DNA of 64,000 bases from CAYMGQ01 sp964390055 (GTDB taxonomy: Bacteria > Bacillota > Clostridia > Peptostreptococcales > Natronincolaceae). The DNA is taken from positions 17,732 to 81,731 of the forward strand of contig CAYMGQ010000010.1 of the NCBI GenBank assembly GCA_964390055.1, written 5' to 3'. The notes under the pieces were generated by a model. The model made no database searches and was not told the origin of the DNA. It saw nothing but the letters and a program-made list of their open reading frames with translations. The position numbers and the translations under genes were made by a program. Position 1 is the first letter of the stretch. Every line of letters begins with the position of its first letter. Below are positions 8,502 through 17,100 of the stretch, piece by piece.

Positions 8502-8595
8502 ATTCTTATCTCCTCCATAAAATAATTTGATAATATACTATTCGTAAAAAGCAAACTTATTCTATAATTATCAATATTTTTGGAGGTAATGCAAT

Positions 8596-8630
8596 TAAAA
8601 AAACATAAACCTCCCTACAGGTTTATGCCT
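8596..8630 (-). terminator. Intrinsic terminator after pnp
   Basis: On the minus strand the perfect 8-bp stem CATAAACC (8620-8627) pairs with GGTTTATG (8604-8611), with an 8-nt loop, followed by seven T residues. It lies about 10 bp after the pnp stop codon and closes the rimP-pnp operon. Confidence 0.9.
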
Positions 8631-8636
8631 TTTTTA

Positions 8637-10760
8637 TTATCTTCTTCTTTTTTTATCTTCTGTTTTCTTTCCCTTGTATTTTGGTTTTTCTAACAAGGCC
8701 TTGCGAGATAATCCGATTTTGCCTTGAGAGTCTATTTCTATTACTTTAACATCAATTTCCTCATCTACAGCCAAAACATCCTCTACCTTGTTAATTCTTT
8801 CATGGGCTATATTAGATATATGTATTAGCCCCTCTTTGCCTGGTAAAATCTCGGCAAAAGCCCCAAAGTTAGTAATCTTAACAATTCTTGCCTTATATAT
8901 CTCGCCTATTTCCGGCTCCTTAATTATAGTTTCTATTGTTTCAATAGCCTTTTCTCCCCACTCCTTATTTTCAGCAGCTATATATATAGTTCCATCATTT
9001 TCTATATCTATTTTTACACCTGTTTCATCTATGATTTTGTTTATAGTTTTTCCACCTGCTCCAATTACATCTCTGATTTTATCTGGGTCAATTTTCATGG
9101 TGAAAATTCTAGGTGCATAAGGGGACAGTTCGGGACGTGGCTCACTAATTGCTTCCTTCATTTTTTTAAGAATGTGAAGCCTACCAACTTTAGCTTGTTC
9201 CATGGCCTCTTCCATAATATTTTTATCAATCCCGTGAATTTTAATATCCATTTGGATAGCAGTTATACCCTTTTCTGTTCCAGCTACCTTAAAATCCATA
9301 TCTCCCAAGAAGTCTTCCATGCCCAAAATATCAGATAAAATGACAATCTCATCATTTTCTTTTACTAACCCCATTGCAATACCAGCTACCATATCCTTAA
9401 TCGGAACCCCAGCATCTAATAGGGATAGTGTACTACCACAAACACTTGCCATAGATGAAGACCCATTAGAGCTTAAAACCTCAGAAACCAAGCGAATAGT
9501 ATAGGGGAAATCATCCTTTGATGGTATCATTAGTTCAAGAGCTCTTTCGGCTAAAGCACCATGTCCAATTTCCCGCCTTCCTGGTCCCCTTAAAAATCTT
9601 ATCTCCCCAGTGCTATAAGGTGGAAAATTATAATGATGCATATATCTTTTGGACTCTTCTTCCTCCAGACCGTCTAGAATTTGAACCTCCCCTAATGCCC
9701 CAAGAGTTGCAACATTTAACACTTGGGTTTGCCCCCTAGTAAACAAAGCAGAACCATGAGCCCTCTCTAGTAGACCAACCTCGCTGGAAATAGGTCTAAT
9801 CTCATCTGGCTGCCTATTATCTGGTCGTCTTTTATCTATCACTATCATTTTTCTAAATTCTTGCCTAATAATCTCCTCTAGAACATTATTAATAGTTTTT
9901 AGCTCTTCCTCATATTTTTCACCATATTTATTTGTCGTTTCCTCTTTAATTTTGTCTATTGCATCGTTTCTCTCTGATTTATCAATAATCTTTATGGCAT
10001 CAACGATCTTATCTGTTGCATATTGTTTTATCTCATCTACTATAGTTTTATTAGGAAGTTCCTCTACAGGCTCTTGCTTTTCTTTGCCTATTTTTTCTGA
10101 TATTTGCTCTATGAAGGATACTATATTTTTAATTTCGGCATGTCCAACTTCGATTGCATCCAATATCTGCTTTTCGTCTAATTCATTTGCCCCTGCCTCT
10201 ATCATCATGACAGCATCCTTGGTACCAGATAGGATAAGATCTAAATTGCTTAGCTCGCTTTCCTCACTATTGGGATTGATAATAAATTTATCATCAGTCA
10301 TACCAACCCTTACTGAACCAATTGGCCCATAAAATGGGATATCAGAAATTGATAGGGCAATAGATGAACCTATCATTGCAACAATATCTGGTGCATAATC
10401 TGGATCAACAGATAGTACCGTGGCTATTACCTGCACCTCATTCTTATAATTATCAGGAAATAGTGGCCTAATAGGTCTATCAATTAATCTGGCCGTTAAG
10501 ATAGCTTGTTCCGAGGGTCTCCCCTCTCTTTTAATAAAGCCTCCTGGGATTTTACCAGCTGCATATAGCCTTTCTTCGTAATCAACGCTTAATGGGAAAA
10601 AGTCTATGTCTTCCCTAGGTTCCTTTGAAGCACAGGCATTTACCAAAACCGTTGTTCCCCCATGCCTGAGTAAACACGAACCATTGGAAAGTTGGGCCAT
10701 TTTCCCAATCTCAACCTCTAGCGTTTTCCCCGCTATTTTTGTTTTAAAAACTTCTACCAT
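8637..10760 (-). CDS. pnp: Polyribonucleotide nucleotidyltransferase (PNPase)
   Basis: PNPase is a trimeric 3'-5' phosphorolytic exoribonuclease of mRNA decay. The 707-aa product has two RNase PH domains joined by an alpha-helical domain, then a KH domain (IRDVIGAGGKTINKIIDETG, about residues 565-585) and an S1 domain (GEIYKARIVKITNFGAFAEI, from about 625). The catalytic acidic stretch ILGMEDFLGDMDFKVAGT is intact. The C-terminal tail is lysine- and arginine-rich. GGAGG precedes the ATG at a rather long 12 nt. It follows rpsO, as in most bacteria, and ends at a strong terminator. rny, the endonuclease that works with it, is also in the window. Confidence 0.97.
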   Translation of the reverse strand: MVEVFKTKIAGKTLEVEIGKMAQLSNGSCLLRHGGTTVLVNACASKEPREDIDFFPLSVDYEERLYAAGKIPGGFIKREGRPSEQAILTARLIDRPIRPLFPDNYKNEVQVIATVLSVDPDYAPDIVAMIGSSIALSISDIPFYGPIGSVRVGMTDDKFIINPNSEESELSNLDLILSGTKDAVMMIEAGANELDEKQILDAIEVGHAEIKNIVSFIEQISEKIGKEKQEPVEELPNKTIVDEIKQYATDKIVDAIKIIDKSERNDAIDKIKEETTNKYGEKYEEELKTINNVLEEIIRQEFRKMIVIDKRRPDNRQPDEIRPISSEVGLLERAHGSALFTRGQTQVLNVATLGALGEVQILDGLEEEESKRYMHHYNFPPYSTGEIRFLRGPGRREIGHGALAERALELMIPSKDDFPYTIRLVSEVLSSNGSSSMASVCGSTLSLLDAGVPIKDMVAGIAMGLVKENDEIVILSDILGMEDFLGDMDFKVAGTEKGITAIQMDIKIHGIDKNIMEEAMEQAKVGRLHILKKMKEAISEPRPELSPYAPRIFTMKIDPDKIRDVIGAGGKTINKIIDETGVKIDIENDGTIYIAAENKEWGEKAIETIETIIKEPEIGEIYKARIVKITNFGAFAEILPGKEGLIHISNIAHERINKVEDVLAVDEEIDVKVIEIDSQGKIGLSRKALLEKPKYKGKKTEDKKRRR

Positions 10761-10811
10761 TTAACTTCTCATCCTCCTTTCATCTTAAGAATATACTTAT
10801 ATTATATTAAG

Positions 10812-10836
10812 TAATAAAGCGGGTGTCCCCCGCTCT
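10812..10836 (-). terminator. Hairpin between rpsO and pnp (weak terminator or processing site)
   Basis: The minus strand forms AGCGGG (10829-10834) paired with CCCGCT (10818-10823) around a 5-nt loop. It is followed by TTATTACTTAA, a poor T-run. The location, just after the rpsO stop codon, matches the rpsO-pnp intergenic site that in E. coli holds a leaky terminator and an RNase III site. I read it as partial termination or processing. Confidence 0.5.
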
Positions 10837-10839
10837 ATA

Positions 10840-11103
10840 CTATTTTCTTAACCCTAGTTTTTCTATAAGTTGCCTATATCTACTTATATCTTTATTTTTT
10901 ATATAGTTGAGCAAGTTTCTCCTCTTACCAACCATTTTCAAAAGCCCACGTCTTGAATGATGGTCCTTTTTGTGGGTTTTTAAATGCTCATTTAAATGAT
11001 TGATTCTTTCTGTTAGCAAAGCTATTTGTACCTCAGGTGACCCAGTATCAGTGTCATGGATCTTAAATTCTTTTATAATAGATTGCTTATTTTCCCTTCC
11101 CAT
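10840..11103 (-). CDS. rpsO: 30S ribosomal protein S15
   Basis: S15 is a primary 16S rRNA-binding protein of the 30S platform. The 87-aa length and the core (DTGSPEVQIALLTERINHL, then HHSRRGLLKMVGKRRNLLNYI) are typical of the family. The ribosome binding site AAGGAGGTG lies 8 nt before the ATG. The 87-bp gap to ribF is short and holds no clear promoter, so rpsO is probably transcribed with ribF. S15 represses its own mRNA in several bacteria; I could not recognise such a leader here. Confidence 0.97.
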   Translation of the reverse strand: MGRENKQSIIKEFKIHDTDTGSPEVQIALLTERINHLNEHLKTHKKDHHSRRGLLKMVGKRRNLLNYIKNKDISRYRQLIEKLGLRK

Positions 11104-11190
11104 GCAAAATTCACCTCCTTATTTTATAACCCCTAATTCCAAGTAAATGTTGGTGAGTCAAGTTACCGAGAATAGGTTGTTTAACATTAT

Positions 11191-12132
11191 CTATTCTAGC
11201 ATATTTACCTTTGTTTGTAAATAATGTTTTGTTTTCTGAACATCTTGTTGAATCTGCTGGATTAGCCCTTGTGCGGATTCAAATTTTATTTCATCCCTTA
11301 ATTTTTTAATAAAATGAATTTCAATCCACTTATTATAAAGATTCATACTATAATCTAATATAAAGGTTTCTACGGATGTTTCATATATGCCAAAGGTTGG
11401 TTTTTTGCCAATGGAAGTACATCCCATATAGGCCTTGTCATTAATAATTACCCTTGTAATATAGACGCCGGATTTTGGGAGCAGTTGTATCTGATTTAGC
11501 CCTAAGTTGGCAGTTGGATATCCAAGTTTCCTCCCCCTAGCATTTCCTGATATAACTTTGCCCTGCAAGGAAAAGCATCTGCCTAATAAATTATTGGCTT
11601 TTTCTATTTTACCCTCTAGTAGATATTTTCTTATTAAGGAACTACTCACCTTTTTATTGTTAACTTTGACAGCCTCTACCACATTAACAGCAAAGCCTAA
11701 TTCCTTCCCTAATTCTTTTAGCAGGGCAATATCCCCCGCTGCCCCATATCCAAACCTGTAATCAAAACCTACCACAATTTCCTTACAATTAAACACCCTA
11801 ATTAGAATATCCTCTACAAATTCCCTAGGGCCCTTTTCCATTAGCTTTCTGTCAAACCTATCTAGATATAAAATATCTATTCCATAATTACCAAAGATTT
11901 TATGTTTCATCTCCTGATCCATTATGTATTTAATGGGTTGACTATCTTTTGCAATTAATTTGGTATGGTTTTCAAAAGTATATATGCAAGATCGTAATTT
12001 TTTTGAATTACTTTTTTTTACTAATGTTTTAATTAGTTCTTGATGGCCTATATGTATGCCATCAAAGTTCCCCAGGGCAATTGCATGACCATAGTCGGAA
12101 TCAATTTTGCTATATTCCTTTATTACTTTCAT
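11191..12132 (-). CDS. ribF: Bifunctional riboflavin kinase / FAD synthetase
   Basis: RibF converts riboflavin to FMN and then FAD. The 313-aa protein has the N-terminal nucleotidyltransferase domain with GNFDGIHIGHQELI (residues 22-35). The C-terminal flavokinase domain starts at about 185, with GNARGRKLGYPTANL containing the PTAN metal-binding motif. Length and domain order are standard. AAAGGAGAG precedes the ATG. truB lies 12 bp upstream and rpsO downstream, the usual truB-ribF-rpsO order. Confidence 0.96.
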   Translation of the reverse strand: MKVIKEYSKIDSDYGHAIALGNFDGIHIGHQELIKTLVKKSNSKKLRSCIYTFENHTKLIAKDSQPIKYIMDQEMKHKIFGNYGIDILYLDRFDRKLMEKGPREFVEDILIRVFNCKEIVVGFDYRFGYGAAGDIALLKELGKELGFAVNVVEAVKVNNKKVSSSLIRKYLLEGKIEKANNLLGRCFSLQGKVISGNARGRKLGYPTANLGLNQIQLLPKSGVYITRVIINDKAYMGCTSIGKKPTFGIYETSVETFILDYSMNLYNKWIEIHFIKKLRDEIKFESAQGLIQQIQQDVQKTKHYLQTKVNMLE

Positions 12133-12144
12133 AAGTACTCTCCT

Positions 12145-13038
12145 TTATGCAAAATGCTTAGAAAATTTTATATATAAATTGTCAGTATCATCCATATTTA
12201 TAGTTCCCACACCTATAAATCTATTAGCCATATATATTCTTGTTTCTGTACCTAAAAATTTGGAGTAAGCCAAATCCTCTAAAGGTACTATGTTCCCATT
12301 CAAAGCTGCCTTTTTATGTTTTGTATTAATATCTATTCTTGCTAGGTGCTCTAGTGGATAGTCTATTGGCTTAAGGTGATTTTTTATATTTGCAATATTA
12401 TCTATACTATAAAACTCCTCTAGGGTAATTGCATTAGAAATATGGAAGCCACCTGTAAAAGTTCTCATTAAAAATGACATAGTTCCCCCACACCCCAGCA
12501 ACTCCCCTACATCATGGCATAAAGTTCTAATATATGTCCCCTTAGAACATATAACATCAAAAAAGACTATTTCATTCCTAATATCAATTATGTTAATAGA
12601 TTCTATTTTTACTTTCCTTGCTTTTCTCTCAACTTCTATTCCTTTTCTTGCTAACTCATAAAGCCTTTTACCCTTGACTTTTATAGCCGAGTACATAGGA
12701 GGTATTTGCTTATATTCTCCGATAAAACTCAGCAAGGCATCCTCTATATCAGATCTTTTGCTCATTAGCTTTCCCCATTGGATTATATCCCCGCTAATAT
12801 CTTGGGTATTAGTGGTAATCCCTAGGATCATCTCGACTCGATAACCTTTATTGCTTTCCTGCAGGTATTGTGATACCCTGGTGGCCTTTCCTATGCAAAT
12901 TGGTAATACTCCAGCAGCATCAGGATCTAGTGTTCCTGTATGTCCTACTCTTCTTATCCCTAGTTTTTTTCTTACTGCCGCTACAACATCATGGGAGGTC
13001 ATTCCTGGTGGCTTTAAAATATTTAAAATACCATTCAT
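12145..13038 (-). CDS. truB: tRNA pseudouridine(55) synthase TruB
   Basis: TruB makes pseudouridine 55 in the T-loop of tRNAs. The 297-aa product starts with NGILNILKPPGMTSHDVV and contains the catalytic aspartate in GHTGTLDPDAAGVLP (about residues 33-47) and the KGTYIRTLCHDVG motif. The C-terminal part resembles the short PUA-like tail. GGAGATAAA precedes the ATG. It is 6 bp from nrnA and 12 bp from ribF, so the three genes are co-transcribed. Confidence 0.96.
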   Translation of the reverse strand: MNGILNILKPPGMTSHDVVAAVRKKLGIRRVGHTGTLDPDAAGVLPICIGKATRVSQYLQESNKGYRVEMILGITTNTQDISGDIIQWGKLMSKRSDIEDALLSFIGEYKQIPPMYSAIKVKGKRLYELARKGIEVERKARKVKIESINIIDIRNEIVFFDVICSKGTYIRTLCHDVGELLGCGGTMSFLMRTFTGGFHISNAITLEEFYSIDNIANIKNHLKPIDYPLEHLARIDINTKHKKAALNGNIVPLEDLAYSKFLGTETRIYMANRFIGVGTINMDDTDNLYIKFSKHFA

Positions 13039-13044
13039 TTGAGT

Positions 13045-14019
13045 TTATCTCCAGCCAAATCTTGATCCCACCTTAGAAATAATTTTATCACTTGTCTCTC
13101 TTATATTTCCCCTTATAGTTGCCCCTGAAGCCTTAGCATGCCCCCCACCTTCAAATTCCTTGGCCAATTTGCTTACATCTATATTATCCTTTGACCGAAA
13201 ACTAATCTTTAACTTGTCATCCTCTATTTCTTTTATAAGTATTGCCACTTTAACTCCTTGTATATTTCTAGCATAATTTATTATCCCATCAACATCACCA
13301 TCATGTATCCTATATTCCTTTAAATCCTTTTCAAATGCTAAAATAATAGCAAGTTTTCCATTATAATATAACTTCAAATTTTGCAATATATATCCCGTAT
13401 ATCTAACAAGATTTAAATCTTTATTTTGATATAAATTGTAGCTAATTAAATTTAAATCCACCCCATAGTCTAACAATTTTGATACTATCTTATGGGTTTT
13501 TGAACTTGTATTATCATATACAAAGTTGCCTGTATCTGTTGCAATACCAGTATACAGGGCCTGTGCTATATTCTTGTTAATTGGAATCTTAGACTTTTCT
13601 AAGAGGTTGAAAATTATTTCGCTAGTTGATGAAGCACGTTGATCGAGAATATTAATATCAGCAAATCTAGTGTTGGTAACATGATGATCAATATTAATAA
13701 TCGTGCTAGAATTATTCAGTATAGCCCTGCTATAACCCAGCCTAGCAATATCACCACAATCCAATACAAAACAATAATCAATCCTTGGACAATTGGCCTC
13801 ATCATAAAGAATAAGATTCTGAATTCCTTGTAAAAATTTGTATTTCTGGGGTATATCATCGTTAATATACATATATACATTCTTAGATTTATTTCTCAAA
13901 CCCATACCAAGGGCTAAAACCGACCCTATACTATCTCCATCTGGGTTAATGTGAGATATTATGGCTATTGTATCCTCTTTTTTTAATTGGGAAAATAGTT
14001 TGCTTTCGGAGCTATTCAT
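13045..14019 (-). CDS. nrnA: DHH-family bifunctional oligoribonuclease/PAP phosphatase NrnA
   Basis: NrnA degrades nano-RNAs of a few nucleotides and dephosphorylates pAp. The 324-aa protein has DHH-domain motifs ISHINPDGDSIGS, VLDCGD and NIDHHVTN, followed by a DHHA1 domain with GGGHAKASGA. All metal ligands appear present. It overlaps rbfA by 4 nt (ATGA), a typical coupled junction. nrnA between rbfA and truB is the usual clostridial order, whereas B. subtilis has no nrnA at this locus. Confidence 0.93.
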   Translation of the reverse strand: MNSSESKLFSQLKKEDTIAIISHINPDGDSIGSVLALGMGLRNKSKNVYMYINDDIPQKYKFLQGIQNLILYDEANCPRIDYCFVLDCGDIARLGYSRAILNNSSTIINIDHHVTNTRFADINILDQRASSTSEIIFNLLEKSKIPINKNIAQALYTGIATDTGNFVYDNTSSKTHKIVSKLLDYGVDLNLISYNLYQNKDLNLVRYTGYILQNLKLYYNGKLAIILAFEKDLKEYRIHDGDVDGIINYARNIQGVKVAILIKEIEDDKLKISFRSKDNIDVSKLAKEFEGGGHAKASGATIRGNIRETSDKIISKVGSRFGWR

Positions 14020-14414
14020 TTATCCTCATCCTTTTCCTTTGGATGCTTACCCTCTTCTTTTTCTGTTATTTTAGATATTTTATTATACATATCTATTCCT
14101 TTTTCTATTGACTCATCTAATTTAAAAATAAGTTCTGGATTGTAACGAATCTTAATTTTTTTCCCAACTTGCCATCTTACATATCCAGCAGATTTTTCTA
14201 ATGCCTTTATAGTATTCTCCTTTTCTTTTTCATTACCAAGAACACTAATATGGACAGTAGCATACCTTAAATCCCTTGTTACATCTACCATCAAAACACT
14301 TGTTAATAATGATATATCTGGGTTCCTTAAATCCTCTCTTATAATTTGACTGATACATTTTTTCATCTCTTCATTTAAGCGATTTACTCTAGGATAAGCC
14401 AAATCATATCTCAT
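14016..14414 (-). CDS. rbfA: 30S ribosome-binding factor RbfA
   Basis: RbfA is a KH-fold late maturation factor of the 30S subunit, important for 16S 5'-end processing and cold growth. The 132-aa product matches in length and in motifs RVNRLNEEMKKCISQII and LRYATVHISVLG, with the typical KIRYNPELIFKLDESIEKG C-terminal signature and a charged tail. The ATG at 14414 is unusual: AAAGG abuts it with no spacer, so translation may depend on coupling to infB, whose stop codon lies 11 bp upstream. Confidence 0.94.
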   Translation of the reverse strand: MRYDLAYPRVNRLNEEMKKCISQIIREDLRNPDISLLTSVLMVDVTRDLRYATVHISVLGNEKEKENTIKALEKSAGYVRWQVGKKIKIRYNPELIFKLDESIEKGIDMYNKISKITEKEEGKHPKEKDEDK

Positions 14415-14425
14415 CCTTTCTATAG

Positions 14426-16495
14426 TTAAACTTTTATTTCCTCCATATGGTAAACTTCAAAAATATCTCCTTCTTTGACGTCATTAAAGTTGTCTATACC
14501 TATTCCACATTCATATCCCGCTGCGACCTCTCTAACATCATCCTTAAATCTCCTAAGGGAACCGATATTTCCTTCATGGATAACAATACCATCTCTGACT
14601 AGCCTTACCTTACCATTTCTGGTAATCCTTCCCTCTGTAACGTAACAGCCAGCAATAATTCCAATATTAGGCACTCTAAATGTTGCCCTGACCTCTGCCT
14701 TGCCCAACTCCACCTCTTTATATTCAGGATCCAACATGCCTTTTATTGCAGCCTCAATATCCTCTAAGGCCTTATATATTACTCTATAAGTTCTAATATC
14801 TACAAGCTCTTCCTTAGCTACAGACACTGCACTAGAGGTAGGCCTGACATTAAATCCTATTATAATAGCATTAGAAGCCGATGCTAACATAATATCTGAT
14901 TCTGTTATAGCTCCCACACCGCCATGTATTACTTTTATTGTTACCTGATCAGAGGACAACTTTTCAATAGATTGTCTCATAGCCTCCACGGAACCCTGGA
15001 CATCAGCCTTTATTATAATATTAAGCTCCTTTATGCTACCTTCTTGCACCTGACTATATAAGGCATCCAAGGATATTCTTTGGGCTTTTTTCATTTGTTC
15101 TTCTTTAATCTTATCTATCCGTCTACTAGCTATAAGCTTAGCAGTCCTATCATCCTCCACTGCTACCATTTGATCTCCTGCTTCTGGAACTCCCGAAAAA
15201 CCTGTGATTTCAACCGCAGTTGCTGGTAATGCTCTTTGCACACGTTTCCCCTTATCATTTATCATAGCCCTAATCCTACCATAGGTAGTTCCAATAACGA
15301 CAGAATCTCCTACCCTTAAGGTCCCATTTTGGACGAGAACTGTAGCAACGGGCCCCCTCCCTCTATCTAATTCAGCCTCAACAACTATACCTATAGCTTT
15401 CCTGTTGGGGTTGGCTTTTAATTCCTCCATTTCTGAAACCAACAAAATCATTTCTAATAATGTATCTATATTTGTCTTATTGTGGGCTGATACAGGAATA
15501 CTAATAACATCCCCACCCCACTCCTCAATTAATATACCAAAGTCTGCTAATTCTTGTTTAACCTTGTCTGGGTTTGCACTGGGCTTATCTATTTTATTTA
15601 TTGCAACAATAATAGGCACCTCTGCGGCCTTTGCATGATTAATTGCCTCTATAGTTTGCTGCATAACGCCATCATCAGCTGCAACAACTAAAACTGCTAT
15701 ATCCGTAACCTTGGCCCCTCTAGCCCTCATGGTTGTAAACGCCTCGTGACCAGGTGTGTCTAGAAAAACAATTTTTTTCCCATCAATTACTACTTCCGAT
15801 GCCCCTATATGTTGGGTAATCCCCCCAGCTTCTTGTGTGGTAACATGAGTTTCCCTTATAGCATCCAGTAGAGAAGTTTTGCCATGGTCCACATGCCCCA
15901 TTACGGTTACCACAGGTGGCCTAGGCTCCAAATCCTCCTCATCGTCCGATACTATTATTATATCCTCCTCCTCTTCAGGAGTACTAGTGATCTTTTTTAC
16001 TTCAAATCCTAGTTCCTTTGCCATAGCCTCCGCTGTTTCAAAATCAATCTGTTGATTTATAGAGGCCATAATACCTTTTTTAATTAAACTAGCAATAACC
16101 TCATTTGCCGTCTTATTTATTTTTTCTGAAAAATCCTTAACAGTTATCATTTCGTCTATAGTTATCACCGGCTCACCTTGCTTTTCTATTGAATTTTTCT
16201 TCTTTCTTTTGTCAACATCCTCATGCTCTGTTGTTTTCATTGCTTCATCTAGTCCTTCTTCATTAATATCTTTTTTATCCTTTTTATCAATATTTTCCCC
16301 ATTTTCTACTTGCAGAATATCCTTTTTTTCCTCTTCATCACTTTTATATAGTTCTAGTAAAAAATCAGCTTCCTCTCTTTCTAAGGTGCTCATATGGTTG
16401 CCAACTTCTATAGACAACTCTTTTAGTTTTGCTATTAATTCCTTACTGCTAATCCCTATTTCCTTTGCTAATTTATAAACTCTTACCCTTGCCAA
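14426..16495 (-). CDS. infB: Translation initiation factor IF-2
   Basis: IF-2 is the GTPase that places fMet-tRNA on the 30S subunit and promotes 50S joining. The 689-aa product has the N-terminal VRVYKLAKEIGISSKELI subdomain, a lysine/glutamate-rich linker (about 60-110) and an IF2-N domain. The GTPase domain starts near residue 190 with GHVDHGKTSLLD (G1), DTPGHEAF (G3) and NKID (G4), followed by the C1/C2 domains. The TTG at 16495 follows GGGGGTGA at the right distance and gives the family start (M)ARVRVYKLA. A longer frame starting at 16528 overlaps rplGA and has no binding site. The order rplGA-infB-rbfA is conserved. Confidence 0.97.
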   Translation of the reverse strand: MARVRVYKLAKEIGISSKELIAKLKELSIEVGNHMSTLEREEADFLLELYKSDEEEKKDILQVENGENIDKKDKKDINEEGLDEAMKTTEHEDVDKRKKKNSIEKQGEPVITIDEMITVKDFSEKINKTANEVIASLIKKGIMASINQQIDFETAEAMAKELGFEVKKITSTPEEEEDIIIVSDDEEDLEPRPPVVTVMGHVDHGKTSLLDAIRETHVTTQEAGGITQHIGASEVVIDGKKIVFLDTPGHEAFTTMRARGAKVTDIAVLVVAADDGVMQQTIEAINHAKAAEVPIIVAINKIDKPSANPDKVKQELADFGILIEEWGGDVISIPVSAHNKTNIDTLLEMILLVSEMEELKANPNRKAIGIVVEAELDRGRGPVATVLVQNGTLRVGDSVVIGTTYGRIRAMINDKGKRVQRALPATAVEITGFSGVPEAGDQMVAVEDDRTAKLIASRRIDKIKEEQMKKAQRISLDALYSQVQEGSIKELNIIIKADVQGSVEAMRQSIEKLSSDQVTIKVIHGGVGAITESDIMLASASNAIIIGFNVRPTSSAVSVAKEELVDIRTYRVIYKALEDIEAAIKGMLDPEYKEVELGKAEVRATFRVPNIGIIAGCYVTEGRITRNGKVRLVRDGIVIHEGNIGSLRRFKDDVREVAAGYECGIGIDNFNDVKEGDIFEVYHMEEIKV

Positions 16496-16524
16496 ATAAA
16501 TCACCCCCGCTTTTAATCTTCTAG

Positions 16525-16830
16525 TCAATTACAATCAATATATCTTATGAGTTCCTTTGCAAATCCTTTGTCGGCTATAGAAACAACCGCCCTATCCCCC
16601 CTACCAATTGCCATACCAAGCTCTCTTTTGGTAGCAGCAAGTCTTAATGGCACATTAAAAAACTTACATCTATTGATAAATTTTTTAGTTGTGTTGGCAG
16701 AAGCATCCCTGGCCACTATTATTAGGTGGGAATCTTTTTTTATGCTTATATTACAATTTTCTTCGCCCGAAACAACCTTGCCCGCTCTCATAGCTAATCC
16801 TAGAAGATTTTTAACTTTCGCTTCCACCAT
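16525..16830 (-). CDS. rplGA: L7Ae-family ribosomal protein YlxQ (RplGA)
   Basis: This is a small L7Ae/L30e-fold K-turn RNA-binding protein found between ylxR and infB in Firmicutes. From the ATG at 16830 it is 101 aa, with VKNLLGLAMRAGKVVSGEE, HLIIVARDAS and the usual FINRCKFFNVPL stretch. AAGGAG lies 7 nt before this ATG; in-frame GTG and TTG codons just upstream are too close to it. It overlaps ylxR by 20 nt, so the two are translationally coupled. In B. subtilis the protein binds K-turn motifs, including in RNase P RNA; its role in the cell is not settled. Confidence 0.9.
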   Translation of the reverse strand: MVEAKVKNLLGLAMRAGKVVSGEENCNISIKKDSHLIIVARDASANTTKKFINRCKFFNVPLRLAATKRELGMAIGRGDRAVVSIADKGFAKELIRYIDCN

Positions 16831-17089
16831 CACCAATCTCCTTAATTAAATCATCGTAAATGGCCTGTGGTACCTCTGTTCTAAAGGCACGGTTCAATGC
16901 TTTAGTTTTGCTCGTTTGCTCAATACATGTTTTTTTTCTACAGATATATGCCCCCCTACCGTGAGCTTTTCCTGTTAAATCTAGTTTTATTTCACCTGAT
17001 TTATTATGGGTTATACGAATTAACTCTTTTTTTTCTTTGGATTCACCACAGCCAATACATTTTCTAATAGGAATCTTTCTTTTCCTCAT
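16811..17089 (-). CDS. ylxR: YlxR/RnpM family RNA-binding protein
   Basis: YlxR (DUF448) is a small basic protein of the nusA-infB operon. It has been reported as a modulator of RNase P in B. subtilis and as a nucleoid-associated regulator. The 92-aa product shows the signature RKCIGCGESKEKKELIRI, then GRGAYICRKKTCIE. GAGGTG lies 6 nt before the ATG at 17089; the GTG at 17098 overlaps that site. Four cysteines in two pairs (CxxC and C-x4-C) suggest a possible metal site, which is an inference. Confidence 0.9.
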   Translation of the reverse strand: MRKRKIPIRKCIGCGESKEKKELIRITHNKSGEIKLDLTGKAHGRGAYICRKKTCIEQTSKTKALNRAFRTEVPQAIYDDLIKEIGDGGSES

Positions 17090-17100
17090 AATTATCACCT

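Noticed and set aside
11104..11190. Separate rpsO promoter (TTGACT in the ribF-rpsO gap)
   Set aside because: No -10 element lies at 16-18 bp; the visible TATAAA is 27 bp away.
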